Positions 24,671-34,209 of a stretch of 39,726 bases of DNA are shown piece after piece (the first letter of the stretch is position 1; every line of letters starts with the position of its first letter). The notes under the pieces are model-generated. The model had not been told where the DNA came from and ran no database searches. It saw only the letters and a program-made list of their open reading frames with translations. The position numbers were made by a program, and so were the translations under genes. The stretch comes from Pseudomonas sp. Root562 (lineage in GTDB: Bacteria > Pseudomonadota > Gammaproteobacteria > Pseudomonadales > Pseudomonadaceae), in the NCBI RefSeq assembly GCF_001427125.1, contig NZ_LMGK01000010.1:38467-78192 (forward strand), read 5' to 3'.

Positions 24671-25348
24671 ATGAACCTGTCCCGAAACCTGCTGATCGGC
24701 GTCGCATTGACCGGGCTCCTGCTCGGAGGTTGTACCTCCAAAGTCACCGACAAGGCGCAGTATTCCGGTTACCTGACCGACTACAACAATCTTCAGGAAG
24801 TCGAAACGCCCAGCGGCGGCACGGCGATGCGTTGGGTGAGCCCATCGTGGAACCCCGATGCCTATAACACCGTGGCATTCAACCGACTGGAACTGTATCC
24901 GGCGCCAAAGCCCAACGAGCGGGTCAATCAGCAAACGCTCAATGACATCCAGAACTACATGACCACAAAGGCGAAAACCACACTGGGACAGAAATACCGC
25001 GTGGTTTCCAGCCCGAACGCAGCACCGGCCGGTTCGAAAACCCTGGTCATGCGTGCCGCCATCACTGGCGTGAGCGCTTCCAATGAAGGCATGAAATGGT
25101 ATGAAGTCGTGCCCATCGCCGCCGTCGTCGGTGCAACGCAAGCCGCTACCGGTCATCGGGATCAGGACACCGAACTGTTTATCGAAGCCGAGTTCATAGA
25201 CGCCAAAACCAACCAGACCATGGCCAAGGTCGTGCGCAAGGTGTTTGGCAAACAACTTTCCAACGAAAGCCAGAAGATCACCGCGCAGGATTTCAAAGCG
25301 GCGATCGACAAACTGGGCACTGATTTCCAGGCGTTCATCAACAAGTAA
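24671..25348 (+). CDS. DUF3313-type lipoprotein
   Basis: This 225-residue predicted lipoprotein has a lipobox LLGGC, with C21 as the lipidated residue. The following Thr-Ser does not carry the Asp signal for inner-membrane retention, so an outer-membrane location is expected. The sequence pattern (YSGYLTDYNNLQE, then SWNPDAYNTVAFNRLELYP, a ribbon-like VMRAAITGV segment and FIEAEFIDAKTNQTMAKVVR) is that of the DUF3313 family of unknown function. No enzyme motif. AAGGAG lies 12 bases upstream of the ATG. It is convergent with ligD, and a REP-type hairpin lies between them. Confidence 0.8.
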   Translation: MNLSRNLLIGVALTGLLLGGCTSKVTDKAQYSGYLTDYNNLQEVETPSGGTAMRWVSPSWNPDAYNTVAFNRLELYPAPKPNERVNQQTLNDIQNYMTTKAKTTLGQKYRVVSSPNAAPAGSKTLVMRAAITGVSASNEGMKWYEVVPIAAVVGATQAATGHRDQDTELFIEAEFIDAKTNQTMAKVVRKVFGKQLSNESQKITAQDFKAAIDKLGTDFQAFINK

Positions 25349-25367
25349 TACCCGGTCTGTGCAGGAA

Positions 25368-25429
25368 CTGCCGCAGGCTGAGAACTGTTGAGCTTGTTGT
25401 TCAGATCAACAGATTGCAGCCTGCGGCAG
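25368..25429. repeat. REP-type hairpin between convergent genes
   Basis: A 13-bp perfect outer stem (CTGCCGCAGGCTG at 25368-25380 with CAGCCTGCGGCAG at 25417-25429) encloses an inner 7-bp stem (CTGTTGA/TCAACAG). The CTGCCGCAGGCTG core is a common Pseudomonas repeat. It lies between the ends of the lipoprotein gene and ligD and may serve as a shared transcription end point or mRNA stabiliser. Confidence 0.85.
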
Positions 25430-25444
25430 CTTCAACCGGGCACG

Positions 25445-28030
25445 TCAGGTTTTTTTCATGCCGACCCGTCGCCGCATTTCGGCAGTAATGGTTTGCCGGG
25501 TTTTCTTCATGTCCGCCCAAGGCCCGTCGCCCACTTCCTCCAGGCGTTCATGCACGTTGTGGATGTTCCACTGATTGCCGCCCTTGAGCTGTACGATTTC
25601 TTCGCGATAGATCGGCACCGACACCGGCAGGCCTTCGCGGGTGCGCGCAGCGTAAGCGCAAATGGTCGTCGCGCCGAGACCGTTTCGCAGGTAGTCGATG
25701 AAGATCCGCCCTACCCGATTCTTCGGCCCCGACACCGCGGAAAAGCGCTCCGGCAGCATTTTGGCCATGTGGGTGACGATCGCGTGACTGAAGTCCTTGA
25801 CCTCATCCCAACCGAGTTTGCGGGTCAGCGGCACCACCAGGTGAATGCCCTTGCCGCCACTGGTCTTGAGAAAGGCCTTGAGCCCCAATTCATCGAGCAC
25901 CGTCAGGGTCAATTGGGTGGCCTCGATCATGCGTTTCCATGGCAACGCCGGGTCCGGGTCAAGGTCGAGGACGAAGCGATCGGGTTTGTCGAGATTGTCC
26001 GAGGTAGCGTTCCAGGTGTGCATTTCCACGGTGCTCATCTGCACCGCACCCACCAGCGCTTCGGCGTTGTTGATGACCATCATCGGCTGGCCCGTCAGTT
26101 TCTGGTCCAGGGTGGTGATGCCGGGGATGGCCAGGCGCTCGGCGTTTTTCTGGAAAAACAGTTCACCGGCAATCCCGTCCGGCGCGCGTACCAGCGCCAC
26201 CGGGCGGTCCTTGAGCTGCGGCAGGATCCATTCGGCGACACTGGCGTAGTACTGCGCCAGTTGCACTTTGGTGGTGCCACTCGTGGCATCGATGACCCGG
26301 TCCGGATGGGTGATACGCACTTTGCCCTGAGCCAAGCCGATTTGTGACGGCGCCGTTTCAGCTTTCTTCGGCGCTGCAGATGACTTGGCGGCGGCTTTTT
26401 TTGCGGAGGTGGTTTTCACGGCTTTCGGACGCTCCTCAGTGATGTCTTGGGCAGGCTTATCGTCACGCAGACCATGGAACACTGCATGCCGTACCGAACC
26501 GTCCTTGGTCATTTCTGCGAAGGCCACTTCGGCCAACAGTTGCGGCTTCATCCAATGCACACCCTTGAACTCCGCCCCGCTCGGTGGATTGACCACGGCC
26601 GGTTTTTTCGTTTGCAAAGGTTTGAGTTGTGCATGGATGCTGCCCAGAGTGGCCTCGGTGAACCCGGTGCCGACCTTACCGGCATAGCGCAGCTCGCCGC
26701 TGTCGCGATCATGCAGCCCCAGCAGCAACGCACCGAAGGCACTGCGTGAACCTTTGGGATCGGTGAAACCAACGATGACAAACTCCTGGCGGTGTTTGCA
26801 CTTGAGTTTGATCCAGTCGCTGCTGCGCCGGGACACGTAAGGCGAACCCAGGCGCTTGCCGATCAAGCCCTCCATGCGCATCTGACAGGCACTGTTGAGC
26901 AAGGCTTCCGGGTCTTCGCCGAAGGCATCGGAGAAACGCAGCAACGGATCTTTGCTCGTCTTCAACACTGTCGCCAGCGCAGCCCTCCTTTCTTCGACCG
27001 GCACCTCGCGCAAATCCACACCGTTGAGGTAGGGCAAGTCGAACAGGTAATAAAGAATCTTGCCGCTGCGACCGGCGTCGAAGGCGTTTTGCAACGCTTG
27101 AAAATCCGGAATGCCCTGATCATCCGCCACGACCATTTCGCCATCGAGCCATGCCGACTCCAAGCCCAGGCCGGCTAAAGCCTTGGCCTGCTCAGGCAAC
27201 TTGTGCGTCCAGTCGTGGCCGTTACGGGTGAAGAGTTTGACGTCGTCATGGTCGATGCGCGCCATGATTCGATAGCCATCGAACTTGACCTCATAACTCC
27301 ACTGCCCGCCCGGGGCCTTTTCCACCAGCGTCGCCAGTTCCGGTTTGATCTGGTCGGGCAGTTTGGCTTTGTGCGCGCCGGTGAGTGGCGCGGATTTTTC
27401 CTTGCGTGCCGGGGCGCCTGGTCGCTTGACCGCCTTGGGTTTGGCTGGTTTGGCTGATTTGGTAATGATGGTGCGCTCGCTGAGTACGCTATCGGGTTCG
27501 GCAGCGACGACGTCGTAGTCGCTTTCGGCTCTGGCGGCGCCGTCCTGATGCTTGATCAAGAACCACTGCTCCTGCTTGCCCGGCATGTGAGTGCGCACCA
27601 GGTTCCACAGACCTGCGAGCTTCTCGCCTTGCAGTTCGAACTTGAGCCGCCCCTTGGCGTAAGCCTTGGCCGGGTCTTCCTGGGGAATCCACACCCCGCG
27701 GTCCCAGACGATCACATCGCCCGCGCCGTAGTGGCCTTCGGGGATGCTGCCCTCGAAGGTGGCATAGTCCAGCGGATGGTCTTCGACATGCACCGCCAGG
27801 CGCTTGACCTTGGGGTCCAGTGACGGCCCTTTGGGCACCGCCCAGCTCTTCAGCGCGCCGTCGAGTTCCAGGCGGAAATCGTAGTGCAGGCGCGAGGCAT
27901 CATGCTTCTGGATGCAGAATTGCAGCGCATGATCCTTGGCTTTCCTGCGGCCGGCTCGCTTGACGGCAGCCGGCTCAGACGTCGCCGAAAAATCGCGCAT
28001 GCGGTTGTAGTCGTCGAGATTCTTGTTCAT
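25445..28030 (-). CDS. ligD: ATP-dependent DNA ligase LigD (non-homologous end joining)
   Basis: This 861-residue three-part repair enzyme has the Pseudomonas domain order. The 3'-phosphoesterase domain (about 10-165) has H43, H49, D51 and H85, one residue offset from the known P. aeruginosa catalytic residues. A basic linker follows. The ligase domain (about 225-540) carries the adenylated lysine K249 in YEVKFDGYR. A second basic Ala/Lys-rich linker leads to the primase-like polymerase domain (about 570-861) with the metal-binding FVLDLDPDPALPW. It joins broken ends together with Ku. No ku gene is in the window. The protein is complete and slightly longer than the 840-residue P. aeruginosa enzyme. 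Confidence 0.95.
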   Translation of the reverse strand: MNKNLDDYNRMRDFSATSEPAAVKRAGRRKAKDHALQFCIQKHDASRLHYDFRLELDGALKSWAVPKGPSLDPKVKRLAVHVEDHPLDYATFEGSIPEGHYGAGDVIVWDRGVWIPQEDPAKAYAKGRLKFELQGEKLAGLWNLVRTHMPGKQEQWFLIKHQDGAARAESDYDVVAAEPDSVLSERTIITKSAKPAKPKAVKRPGAPARKEKSAPLTGAHKAKLPDQIKPELATLVEKAPGGQWSYEVKFDGYRIMARIDHDDVKLFTRNGHDWTHKLPEQAKALAGLGLESAWLDGEMVVADDQGIPDFQALQNAFDAGRSGKILYYLFDLPYLNGVDLREVPVEERRAALATVLKTSKDPLLRFSDAFGEDPEALLNSACQMRMEGLIGKRLGSPYVSRRSSDWIKLKCKHRQEFVIVGFTDPKGSRSAFGALLLGLHDRDSGELRYAGKVGTGFTEATLGSIHAQLKPLQTKKPAVVNPPSGAEFKGVHWMKPQLLAEVAFAEMTKDGSVRHAVFHGLRDDKPAQDITEERPKAVKTTSAKKAAAKSSAAPKKAETAPSQIGLAQGKVRITHPDRVIDATSGTTKVQLAQYYASVAEWILPQLKDRPVALVRAPDGIAGELFFQKNAERLAIPGITTLDQKLTGQPMMVINNAEALVGAVQMSTVEMHTWNATSDNLDKPDRFVLDLDPDPALPWKRMIEATQLTLTVLDELGLKAFLKTSGGKGIHLVVPLTRKLGWDEVKDFSHAIVTHMAKMLPERFSAVSGPKNRVGRIFIDYLRNGLGATTICAYAARTREGLPVSVPIYREEIVQLKGGNQWNIHNVHERLEEVGDGPWADMKKTRQTITAEMRRRVGMKKT

Positions 28031-28214
28031 GGCTCACCTGCGGGTCGCTGCAGGGCGCTGGATCAGCACGTCCCTCCCTCAGCAGAGCGAGTCATCACGA
28101 AAAAAATTCCATCGTCGTCAAAATTACCCGGACCAACGGCCCTGCGGCGCGGCTGTCGGCAGACGTTCAAAGGCCTACAATCGGCAGGTGCAGCCTCATC
28201 CCCGGAGAGCAATC

Positions 28215-28658
28215 ATGCGCACGGTTCACGTCCTCCAAGCCCCACCGGCATCGGTCAACGTCGTGGGCGAGACGATCACGGTCCTCGCGGGCGGCGATAT
28301 GAGCAAACCCTTCGAAATGCATATCCAGGAAGGCGTGCAGGGAGGCGGCCCGCCACCGCACTTTCACCCTTGGGACGAGGCGTTCTACGTGGTTGACGGG
28401 CAGGTCGAGGTCACCGTCGAAGGCAAATCCACCACCGTCTCGGCCGGGGGCTACGTGCATATCCCGGCAGGATCCGTTCATGCCTACAAGAACATCAGCA
28501 GCACCGCGAAGATGATCGGCGTTGTGTCCGATCCGCGCGGCGGGCAGTTTTTCACGGCGATGGACCAGTTCAAGGTGCCCGAGGATCTGCCGCGGATATT
28601 CGAAGTGGCCGAGCGCTTCGGGGTGACGTTTCTGGTCCCCAAGCCGCAGGGTTCTTGA
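28215..28658 (+). CDS. Single-domain cupin protein
   Basis: This 147-residue cytoplasmic protein has one cupin barrel. The first motif is PPPHFHPWDEAFYVVDGQVEV, with two His and one Glu as likely metal ligands. The second is GGYVHIPAGSVHAYKN, with the fourth ligand His. All four residues are present, so a metal-dependent function such as a dioxygenase or isomerase is possible, but no substrate can be named. GGAGAG lies six bases upstream of ATG 28215. The frame is open further upstream to 28023 but overlaps the ligD start region and is not used. It is divergent from ligD and converges on the DUF533 gene, seven bases away. Confidence 0.78.
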   Translation: MRTVHVLQAPPASVNVVGETITVLAGGDMSKPFEMHIQEGVQGGGPPPHFHPWDEAFYVVDGQVEVTVEGKSTTVSAGGYVHIPAGSVHAYKNISSTAKMIGVVSDPRGGQFFTAMDQFKVPEDLPRIFEVAERFGVTFLVPKPQGS

Positions 28659-28665
28659 GCGGCCC

Positions 28666-29415
28666 CTAGACGGTTCCACCCTTGGCCTGCTGTTCCAGAT
28701 GGACCTGCAAATCCGGTTCGATCTGCAATGCCGCCGCCAGCTCATCCAGGTAAGTGCGCTCGGCATCCTGCTGATCATCCACCAGCATCACGCTGGCCAG
28801 GTACATTTCCGCAGCCATGGCTTGATCTGTTGCCGACTGCGCCACGTCGTCGGGATCCAGCGGCTTGGCAACTTCCTCATCGAGCCATTGCTGTAATTGC
28901 GGGTCGTCAGTGTGGCGGGCGATTTCGGCGTTGATCAGCTGTTTTTCAGCGTCGTCGAACCGGCCATCAGCCTTGGCTGCCGCAATCAAGGCACGCAGGA
29001 TCGCATGGCTGTGCTCTTCGACTTCCGGCCCGGCCAGCATATCCACGGTGCGCATCGCCTGTTGCGGCGCCTGTTGTTGCTGCGAAGCCTGACTGCGTTG
29101 CCAGGCTTGATACGCCTGGAACGCCATCATCCCCAGAGAGGCGAGCGCGGCGTAGTGCGTGCCACCGCCGGAGCGCGATTGCGCTGCACCGCCCATCGGT
29201 GAACCACCTCCGAGCAAACCGCCAAGCAAGCCGCCGAGCCCGCCCATGCCACCGGCGCCGGCACCGCTGGTGCCGCTACCGCCCCCCAATAAGCCACCGA
29301 GCAGCCCGCCCAAGTCACCGAGGCCACCTTGAGCCGACGTCCCACCGCCGCCCTGTCGCGCCATCGAGCCTTGGCCCGCGCGCAGTAATTGTTCGAGCAG
29401 ATCGCTGGTGTTCAT
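28666..29415 (-). CDS. DUF533/TerB-like protein with glycine-rich N-terminus
   Basis: This 249-residue protein of the YebE/DUF533 type has an N-terminal third made of two near-identical blocks, LGGLLGGLLGGGS (about 35-47 and 61-73), which look like a flexible or membrane-associated segment. The C-terminal part (about 130-245) is the helical TerB-like domain, with ILRALIAAAKADGRFDDAEKQLI and a second acidic loop DDQQDAERTYLDELA; these Asp-rich loops may bind metal. Function is unknown in the family. It lies tail to tail with the cupin gene and divergent from pcs. Confidence 0.82.
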   Translation of the reverse strand: MNTSDLLEQLLRAGQGSMARQGGGGTSAQGGLGDLGGLLGGLLGGGSGTSGAGAGGMGGLGGLLGGLLGGGSPMGGAAQSRSGGGTHYAALASLGMMAFQAYQAWQRSQASQQQQAPQQAMRTVDMLAGPEVEEHSHAILRALIAAAKADGRFDDAEKQLINAEIARHTDDPQLQQWLDEEVAKPLDPDDVAQSATDQAMAAEMYLASVMLVDDQQDAERTYLDELAAALQIEPDLQVHLEQQAKGGTV

Positions 29416-29635
29416 GACGATGTCCTCATCGAAGGGGGGGATCAGTCAGGCAACGATAGTCCTCGCCGGTAAATGCGCCACCACCGTTTGGCTGACACAG
29501 CGCCGATTTTTGCGCGGTATTTTTTTCCGGCGCAGCTAAGATTCATAGGCGGTGAACCTTATTCCCGGATGCCCGGTCGATACCTGCAACCCGAACCGGT
29601 TTGCCGCCGCCCGCCAGATGAGGGCGATGACTGGC

Positions 29636-30385
29636 ATGCTTCACTTTCTGGAGAACGCCCCCGTGATTTCAACTTTACACATCGCCAGGCTCAAAGCATG
29701 GGGTGCCCATGGATTCACTGCTACCGGCGTGGTCACTGCCTTCCTCGCAACGCTTGCCCTGCTGGATAACCAGCCGACCAGTTGCCTGCTGTGGCTGGGC
29801 GTGGCCCTGATTGTCGACGGATTGGACGGTGCGCTGGCTCGCAAGGTCAACGTGCAGTCGGTGTTGCCGAGCTTCGACGGCTCGATTCTCGATCTGGTGA
29901 TCGACTATCTGACCTACGTGTTCATTCCGGCACTGTTCATCTATCGCTACATTCCGCTGCCGGACTACACGCTGCTGCTGACCGTGTCGCTGATCCTGGT
30001 GTCGTCGCTGTTCTGCTTCTGCAACGTCAACATGAAAAGCAAAGACAACTACTTCCAGGGCTTTCCCGCCGCGTGGAACGTGGTCGCCCTGTGCCTGTAC
30101 ATCATCGCGCCTTCGCCCTGGATCACCTTCCTCACGGTGATTGGCCTGGCCCTGTTGACACTGACCCGGATGAAATTCCTGCATCCATTCCGGGTGCGGC
30201 GCTTCATGCCGATCAACATTGCCGTGACTGCAATCTGGTTGCTGTGCAGTTTGTCACTGGTCATCAATCATCCGGTGATCAACCCGTTGGTGATGGGCCT
30301 GTGGCTGCTGATGTCGGCGTATTTTCTGGGGATCTGCTTCTGGCGCACGGCGCTGGAGTGGTTCGACGGATCGCGGCTCAAATAA
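29636..30385 (+). CDS. pcs: Phosphatidylcholine synthase
   Basis: This inner-membrane enzyme joins choline directly to CDP-diacylglycerol, giving phosphatidylcholine and CMP. The 249-residue product has about seven to eight helices and the modified CDP-alcohol phosphotransferase motif of Pcs enzymes: D64-G65-x2-A68-R69, then twelve residues, G82-x3-D86-x3-D90. The twelve-residue gap, rather than the usual eight, separates Pcs from other family members. I chose ATG 29636 (GAGGG eleven bases upstream); ATG 29627, ATG 29618 and GTG 29552 are in frame but add a leader not expected in the family. It needs choline from outside the cell, which a BCCT carrier could supply. The next gene begins 3 bp later. 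Confidence 0.92.
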   Translation: MLHFLENAPVISTLHIARLKAWGAHGFTATGVVTAFLATLALLDNQPTSCLLWLGVALIVDGLDGALARKVNVQSVLPSFDGSILDLVIDYLTYVFIPALFIYRYIPLPDYTLLLTVSLILVSSLFCFCNVNMKSKDNYFQGFPAAWNVVALCLYIIAPSPWITFLTVIGLALLTLTRMKFLHPFRVRRFMPINIAVTAIWLLCSLSLVINHPVINPLVMGLWLLMSAYFLGICFWRTALEWFDGSRLK

Positions 30386-30388
30386 CCC

Positions 30389-30775
30389 ATGCCGGTCCAT
30401 ATCGTTCGGCTTGGCTCACCTCGCCGCCCCGGCGAAGGCCTGCGCCTGGGCACTGTGCGCCGCCCGCCCCGGGGTGTGCCAAAAGCCGAGTTTGCCAGCC
30501 GGGATTTCTACGATGTATGGCAGCCATTGCTGTCACCCAGCCAGGCGCTGGTGCACCAAGCCCAGACCGCCGAAGATGAAAAAGCCTGGCAAGCCTTCAA
30601 GCGCAAGTTCAAAGCCGAAATGAACCAGCCTGCTGCCAGCCAGTTGCTAGATCTGCTGGCGGCGCTTTCTCATCACACTTCACTGGCCGTTGGCTGCTAT
30701 TGCGAGGAGGAAGCGCATTGTCATCGGTCGGTGTTGCGCGAGTTGCTGGCGATGCGCGGCGCTGAGGTTATTTAG
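30389..30775 (+). CDS. DUF488-family protein
   Basis: This 128-residue soluble protein opens with VHIVRLGSPRRPGEGLRLGTVRRPPRG and has GCYCEEEAHCHRSVLRELL near the C-terminus, both characteristic of DUF488 proteins. The Cys/His cluster (C-x-C-x5-C-x-H) is the conserved part and may be a metal or catalytic site. Function unknown. The gene begins three bases after the pcs stop, so the two are probably one transcript, although no functional link is known. Confidence 0.83.
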   Translation: MPVHIVRLGSPRRPGEGLRLGTVRRPPRGVPKAEFASRDFYDVWQPLLSPSQALVHQAQTAEDEKAWQAFKRKFKAEMNQPAASQLLDLLAALSHHTSLAVGCYCEEEAHCHRSVLRELLAMRGAEVI

Positions 30776-30828
30776 ATTGGGTGGGGTTCAGGTTGTGCGA
30801 GGGGCAATGCTGCGATGACTGCATTGCG

Positions 30829-30860
30829 GGCATATCCGTTGTTGCCGCGACGGATATGCC
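30829..30860. repeat. Inverted repeat between DUF488 gene and MexT-like gene
   Basis: An 11-bp perfect stem (GGCATATCCGT at 30829-30839 with ACGGATATGCC at 30850-30860) has a 10-base loop. It lies between the two convergent genes with no T-run on either side. It is probably a factor-assisted end point or repeat-derived hairpin. Confidence 0.6.
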
Positions 30861-30869
30861 TGCGCAAGA

Positions 30870-31787
30870 TCAATGAGAGTTCAACGACACCGACATGAAC
30901 TGGCTAATGCGCGAACGCAGTCAGCGCTCCGCCGGATCATTGTCATGCACTCCGCTCCAGGCCATCGACAACTGGGCGGCCTCGATCTCGAACGGCGGGT
31001 CTTCTGCCCGCAAGCCGCAACCTTCGACCAGCGCGCAGGCTGCATAATCCGGCACGGTGGCTATCATCTCGGTGCCCGCCAGCAATGCCCGCAACCCGCT
31101 GAACTGCGGAACCCCGAGCACCACCTTGCGGCACCGTCCGATTTTGGCCAGATCCAGATCGATATTGCCGCTCAGGTCACCGGAAAACGACACCATTGCA
31201 TGCGGCCGCGCGCAGTACTCGTCAAGCGTCAAAGGACCAGGCCGGTCGTCTCCGCGCAGCACTTTGCAAGGAATATCACGCAACTTCTTGCGCTTGGCAT
31301 TGGCCGGCAGTTCGGTGGTGTAACTGACTCCGACGGAAATCTCCCCGGACGCCAGCAACGCCGGCATCAGCAGGTAATTGGCTCGCCGCACCACCACGAC
31401 AATGCCCGGTGCCTCTGCCTGCAACTGACGCAACAACGGTGGAAACAATCCGAACTCGGCATCGTCCGACAGCCCAATGCGAAACACATCGCAACTGGTT
31501 GCCGGATCGAATTCCTTGGCCCGGCTGACCGCTCCGGAAATCACGTCCATCGCCGGTTGCAGCTCCTTGAGAATCACCAGCGCCCGCGCGGTGGGCTCCA
31601 TGGCGCGACCGTTGCGCAACAGCAATGGATCGTCGAACAGATCGCGCAACCGGCCAAGGGCAGCACTCACCGCGGGTTGGCCCATGAACAGCTTTTCTGC
31701 AACGCGGGTCAGGTTCTTTTCGAACATCAGCGCTTCGAAAATCACCAACAGGTTCATGTCGACGCGGCGCAGATCGTTTCGGTTCAT
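30870..31787 (-). pseudogene. MexT-like LysR regulator interrupted by a TGA near the C-terminus
   Basis: From ATG 31787 (AAGGA ten bases upstream) 288 residues are read to TGA at 30921-30923. The product closely follows MexT: MNRNDLRRVDMNLLVIFEALM, AEKLFMGQPAVSAALGRLR, EFDPATS, FRIGLSDDAEFGLFPPLLRQL, VVVRRANYLLMP, GEISVGVSYT and finally AWSGVHDNDPAER. In MexT this ending is followed by WLRSRIS. Here the next codons in the same frame are TGA then LRSRISQF, running on to a TGA at 30870-30872. The reading frame therefore looks like a gene in which a Trp codon (TGG) became TGA, removing 17 residues. MexT activates an efflux operon and is often mutated in cultured strains. The shortened protein might still work. 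The comparison is from memory. Confidence 0.72.
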
Positions 31788-31945
31788 AGACACGGGTTCC
31801 TTGTGAGTTCAGTCAGGCGCAAGTGTGACGATTGTGTCTGACTTTACTCAAGACTTCCCACTGCACAGAAGGAATTAACAACGATTAACTCGCAAGCCAG
31901 AGCCCTGGGATCAAAGAATGAAGCCTACCGACACGGACATTGTTC

Positions 31946-32398
31946 ATGGCTCACTTGCAGCAAAACGCCGCCCGCGCGACAGCCACTGAAGCGCCAAAGA
32001 AAAACGCCGGTGGCCTCAGCCCTCAACGCCAACAGTTGGTCAGACAACTGATCCTCGAACGCCTCGATGAACCCCTCGAGGTGACCGAACTGGCCCAGGC
32101 CTGTGGATTGTCACGCAGCCATTTTTCCCGCGCCTTCAAATCCAGCATCGGTTACTCGCCCCAGGACTGGATTCGCCAGCAACGCATCGCCCGCGCCAAG
32201 CGGTTGATTCAACACACTGACCTGAGCCTCACGCAAATCAGCCTGGAATGCGGATTCTGCGACCAGGCGCATTTCTGTCACATGTTTACCCGCAGCGAAG
32301 GGATCAATCCCTTTGCCTGGCGGTGTCGGGTCATGCGGGACATAACCCCTCCTGTGGGAGCGAGCCTGCTCGCGATGAAGCCGGCACATTCGACATAG
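31946..32398 (+). CDS. AraC-type DNA-binding protein without a sensor domain
   Basis: This 150-residue protein consists mainly of one AraC DNA-binding domain (about 28-128), with both helix-turn-helix units visible: VTELAQACGLSRSHFSRAFK and LTQISLECGFCDQAHFCHMF. There is no ligand-binding domain; the first about 25 residues are Ala/Lys-rich. The last about 20 residues (GASLLAMKPAHST and preceding) are encoded by a REP element, not by ancestral gene sequence. ATG 31946 is preferred over TTG 31940; neither has a strong ribosome site. It is divergent from the MexT-like gene, with 158 bp between starts. Targets unknown. Confidence 0.8.
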   Translation: MAHLQQNAARATATEAPKKNAGGLSPQRQQLVRQLILERLDEPLEVTELAQACGLSRSHFSRAFKSSIGYSPQDWIRQQRIARAKRLIQHTDLSLTQISLECGFCDQAHFCHMFTRSEGINPFAWRCRVMRDITPPVGASLLAMKPAHST

Positions 32399-32446
32399 AG
32401 GTCGCCTGCCCGTCAGCCATCGTTTGCAGGCTCGCGCCTACAGGGG
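32346..32446. repeat. REP doublet (REPIN) overlapping the AraC gene end
   Basis: Two inverted REP arms, CTGTGGGAGCGAGCCTGCTCG (about 32351-32371) and GCAGGCTCGCGCCTACAGG (about 32426-32444), face each other with about 55 bp between them. The left arm lies inside the coding sequence of the AraC-type gene, and the stop codon (32396-32398) is in the spacer. The element fills the gap before the convergent catalase gene. Confidence 0.82.
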
Positions 32447-32459
32447 TTCAAGCGTTGCT

Positions 32460-33902
32460 TCAGCCCAACGGCACCAGCCGCTCCAACGCCTCGGCCACAC
32501 CACGACCATAAGCCGGGTCGGCCTTGGTGCAGTTATCGATATGCCGCTGACGAATCAACTGCGGAACACCATTCATGGCCCGTGCGGTGTTTTCAAACAA
32601 CAGTTGCTGACGCGCCGGGTTCAGGAGACGGAACAGATTGCCCGGCTGTTCGTAATGATCCTCTTCAAGCCGATGATCATAGTGCTGGGCAAAGCCTTCC
32701 AGCGGCAGCGGCGGTTCTGACAACTCCTTGGAATCCTCCCATTCGCCGACGCTGTTCGGGAAATAGCTGGCCGTGCCGCCAAGGTTGCCGTCGGTGCGCA
32801 TAGCGCCGTCGCGGTGGTAACTGTGATGCGGGCAGCGCGGTGCGTTGACCGGGATGTGATTGAAGTTCACCCCCAGTCGATAGCGCTGGGCGTCACCATA
32901 GGAAAACAGCCGTGCCTGCAGCATGCGGTCCGGCGAGAAGCTGACGCCGGGCACCACGTTGGCGGGCGAAAATGCCGCTTGTTCGATTTCTGCAAAATGG
33001 TTCTCGGCGTTGCGGTTGAGTTCCATGGTGCCGACTTCGATCAGCGGGAATTCGCCGTGTGGCCAGACTTTGGTCAAGTCGAACGGGTTGTGCCGATAGT
33101 GGATGGCCTGCTCCTCTTCCATCACCTGAATGCACAGTTTCCAGCGCGGGAAATGGCCCTGTTCGATACTCTCGTACAAATCCCGAAGATTGCTTTCCCG
33201 GTCCTTGCCGACCACCACGGCGGCCTCGGCATCCGAGAGGTTTTCGATGCCTTGCTGGCAGACGAAATGAAACTTCACCCACACCCGCTGATTGTCACGG
33301 TCGATCAGACTGAAGGTATGGCTGCCGAAGCCGTGCATGTGGCGGAAACTGGTGGGAATCCCACGATCACTCATGACAATCGTCACCTGATGCAACGCCT
33401 CGGGCAGCAGGGTCCAGAAATCCCAATTGCTGGTGGCATTGCGCAGGCCGGTACGCGGGTCACGCTTGACCACGTGGTTGAGGTCAGAAAAACGCAGCGG
33501 ATCGCGAAAGAAAAACACCGGGGTATTGTTGCCGACGATGTCCCAATTGCCTTCATCGGTGTAGAACTTCACGGCGAAACCACGGATGTCGCGTTCGGCA
33601 TCCGCGGCGCCGCGTTCACCGGCCACCGAGGAAAACCGGACGAACAGCGGGGTTTGTTTGCCCACCGAGCTGAAGATATTGGCTTTCGTGTAACGAGTGA
33701 TGTCATTGGTCACGGTAAAGGTGCCATAAGCACCTGCGCCTTTGGCGTGCATGCGTCGCTCAGGAATTAGCTCGCGGTCGAAGTGAGCGAGTTTTTCCAG
33801 CAACCAGATGTCTTGCAGGAGCGCCGGGCCGCGAGGTCCGGCGGTCTGGATATTGAGGTTATCGGCGACCGGGGCACCGGTGGCGTTCGTCAGCTTTTTC
33901 AT
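32460..33902 (-). CDS. Monofunctional heme catalase (small-subunit type)
   Basis: This 480-residue catalase converts hydrogen peroxide to water and oxygen. Catalytic residues are present: H52 in [14 protein letters not shown]125 in GNNTPVFFF and the heme-ligand Y335 in [19 protein letters not shown]-binding-type residues are seen around HMHGFGSHT. The length matches the small-subunit clade that includes Pseudomonas KatA. No signal peptide is visible, so it is probably cytoplasmic. ATG 33902 is chosen to match the family start; the ribosome site is weak. The gene is divergent from the large STAND regulator, with 307 bp between them. Confidence 0.94.
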   Translation of the reverse strand: MKKLTNATGAPVADNLNIQTAGPRGPALLQDIWLLEKLAHFDRELIPERRMHAKGAGAYGTFTVTNDITRYTKANIFSSVGKQTPLFVRFSSVAGERGAADAERDIRGFAVKFYTDEGNWDIVGNNTPVFFFRDPLRFSDLNHVVKRDPRTGLRNATSNWDFWTLLPEALHQVTIVMSDRGIPTSFRHMHGFGSHTFSLIDRDNQRVWVKFHFVCQQGIENLSDAEAAVVVGKDRESNLRDLYESIEQGHFPRWKLCIQVMEEEQAIHYRHNPFDLTKVWPHGEFPLIEVGTMELNRNAENHFAEIEQAAFSPANVVPGVSFSPDRMLQARLFSYGDAQRYRLGVNFNHIPVNAPRCPHHSYHRDGAMRTDGNLGGTASYFPNSVGEWEDSKELSEPPLPLEGFAQHYDHRLEEDHYEQPGNLFRLLNPARQQLLFENTARAMNGVPQLIRQRHIDNCTKADPAYGRGVAEALERLVPLG

Positions 33903-34209
33903 CGGTGGATTCTCAATGGACTGCTGCTCATCAGGAGCGAAAACCGCTGCAGATATTCGTCCGCGTCGGAATTTAACAACCCTTGGGTAACGCCGTCGGC
34001 GCATCGGGGCAAACACTCAGCGTAGAACCTTTCCAGGATCTTGCTGGCGCGATGACCGATGCCCCGATGCGGATCAATCGATTTGGCGTGTACGCGGCAG
34101 TCGAAACAGGCACCGGGCAGTCATCCCGAGATCACGTTGCAGGAATGAAAAAATCTCGGGAACATGCTCGCAAACCGCGAACTAGACGAATGCAGGCAGG
34201 AGTGAGTCG
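33903..34209. other. 307-bp divergent intergenic region
   Basis: This lies between the catalase and STAND-regulator starts and must contain both promoters. It ends with AGGAG at 34198-34202, which fixes the TTG start of the regulator. I see no long palindrome or assignable OxyR site. Confidence 0.55.
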
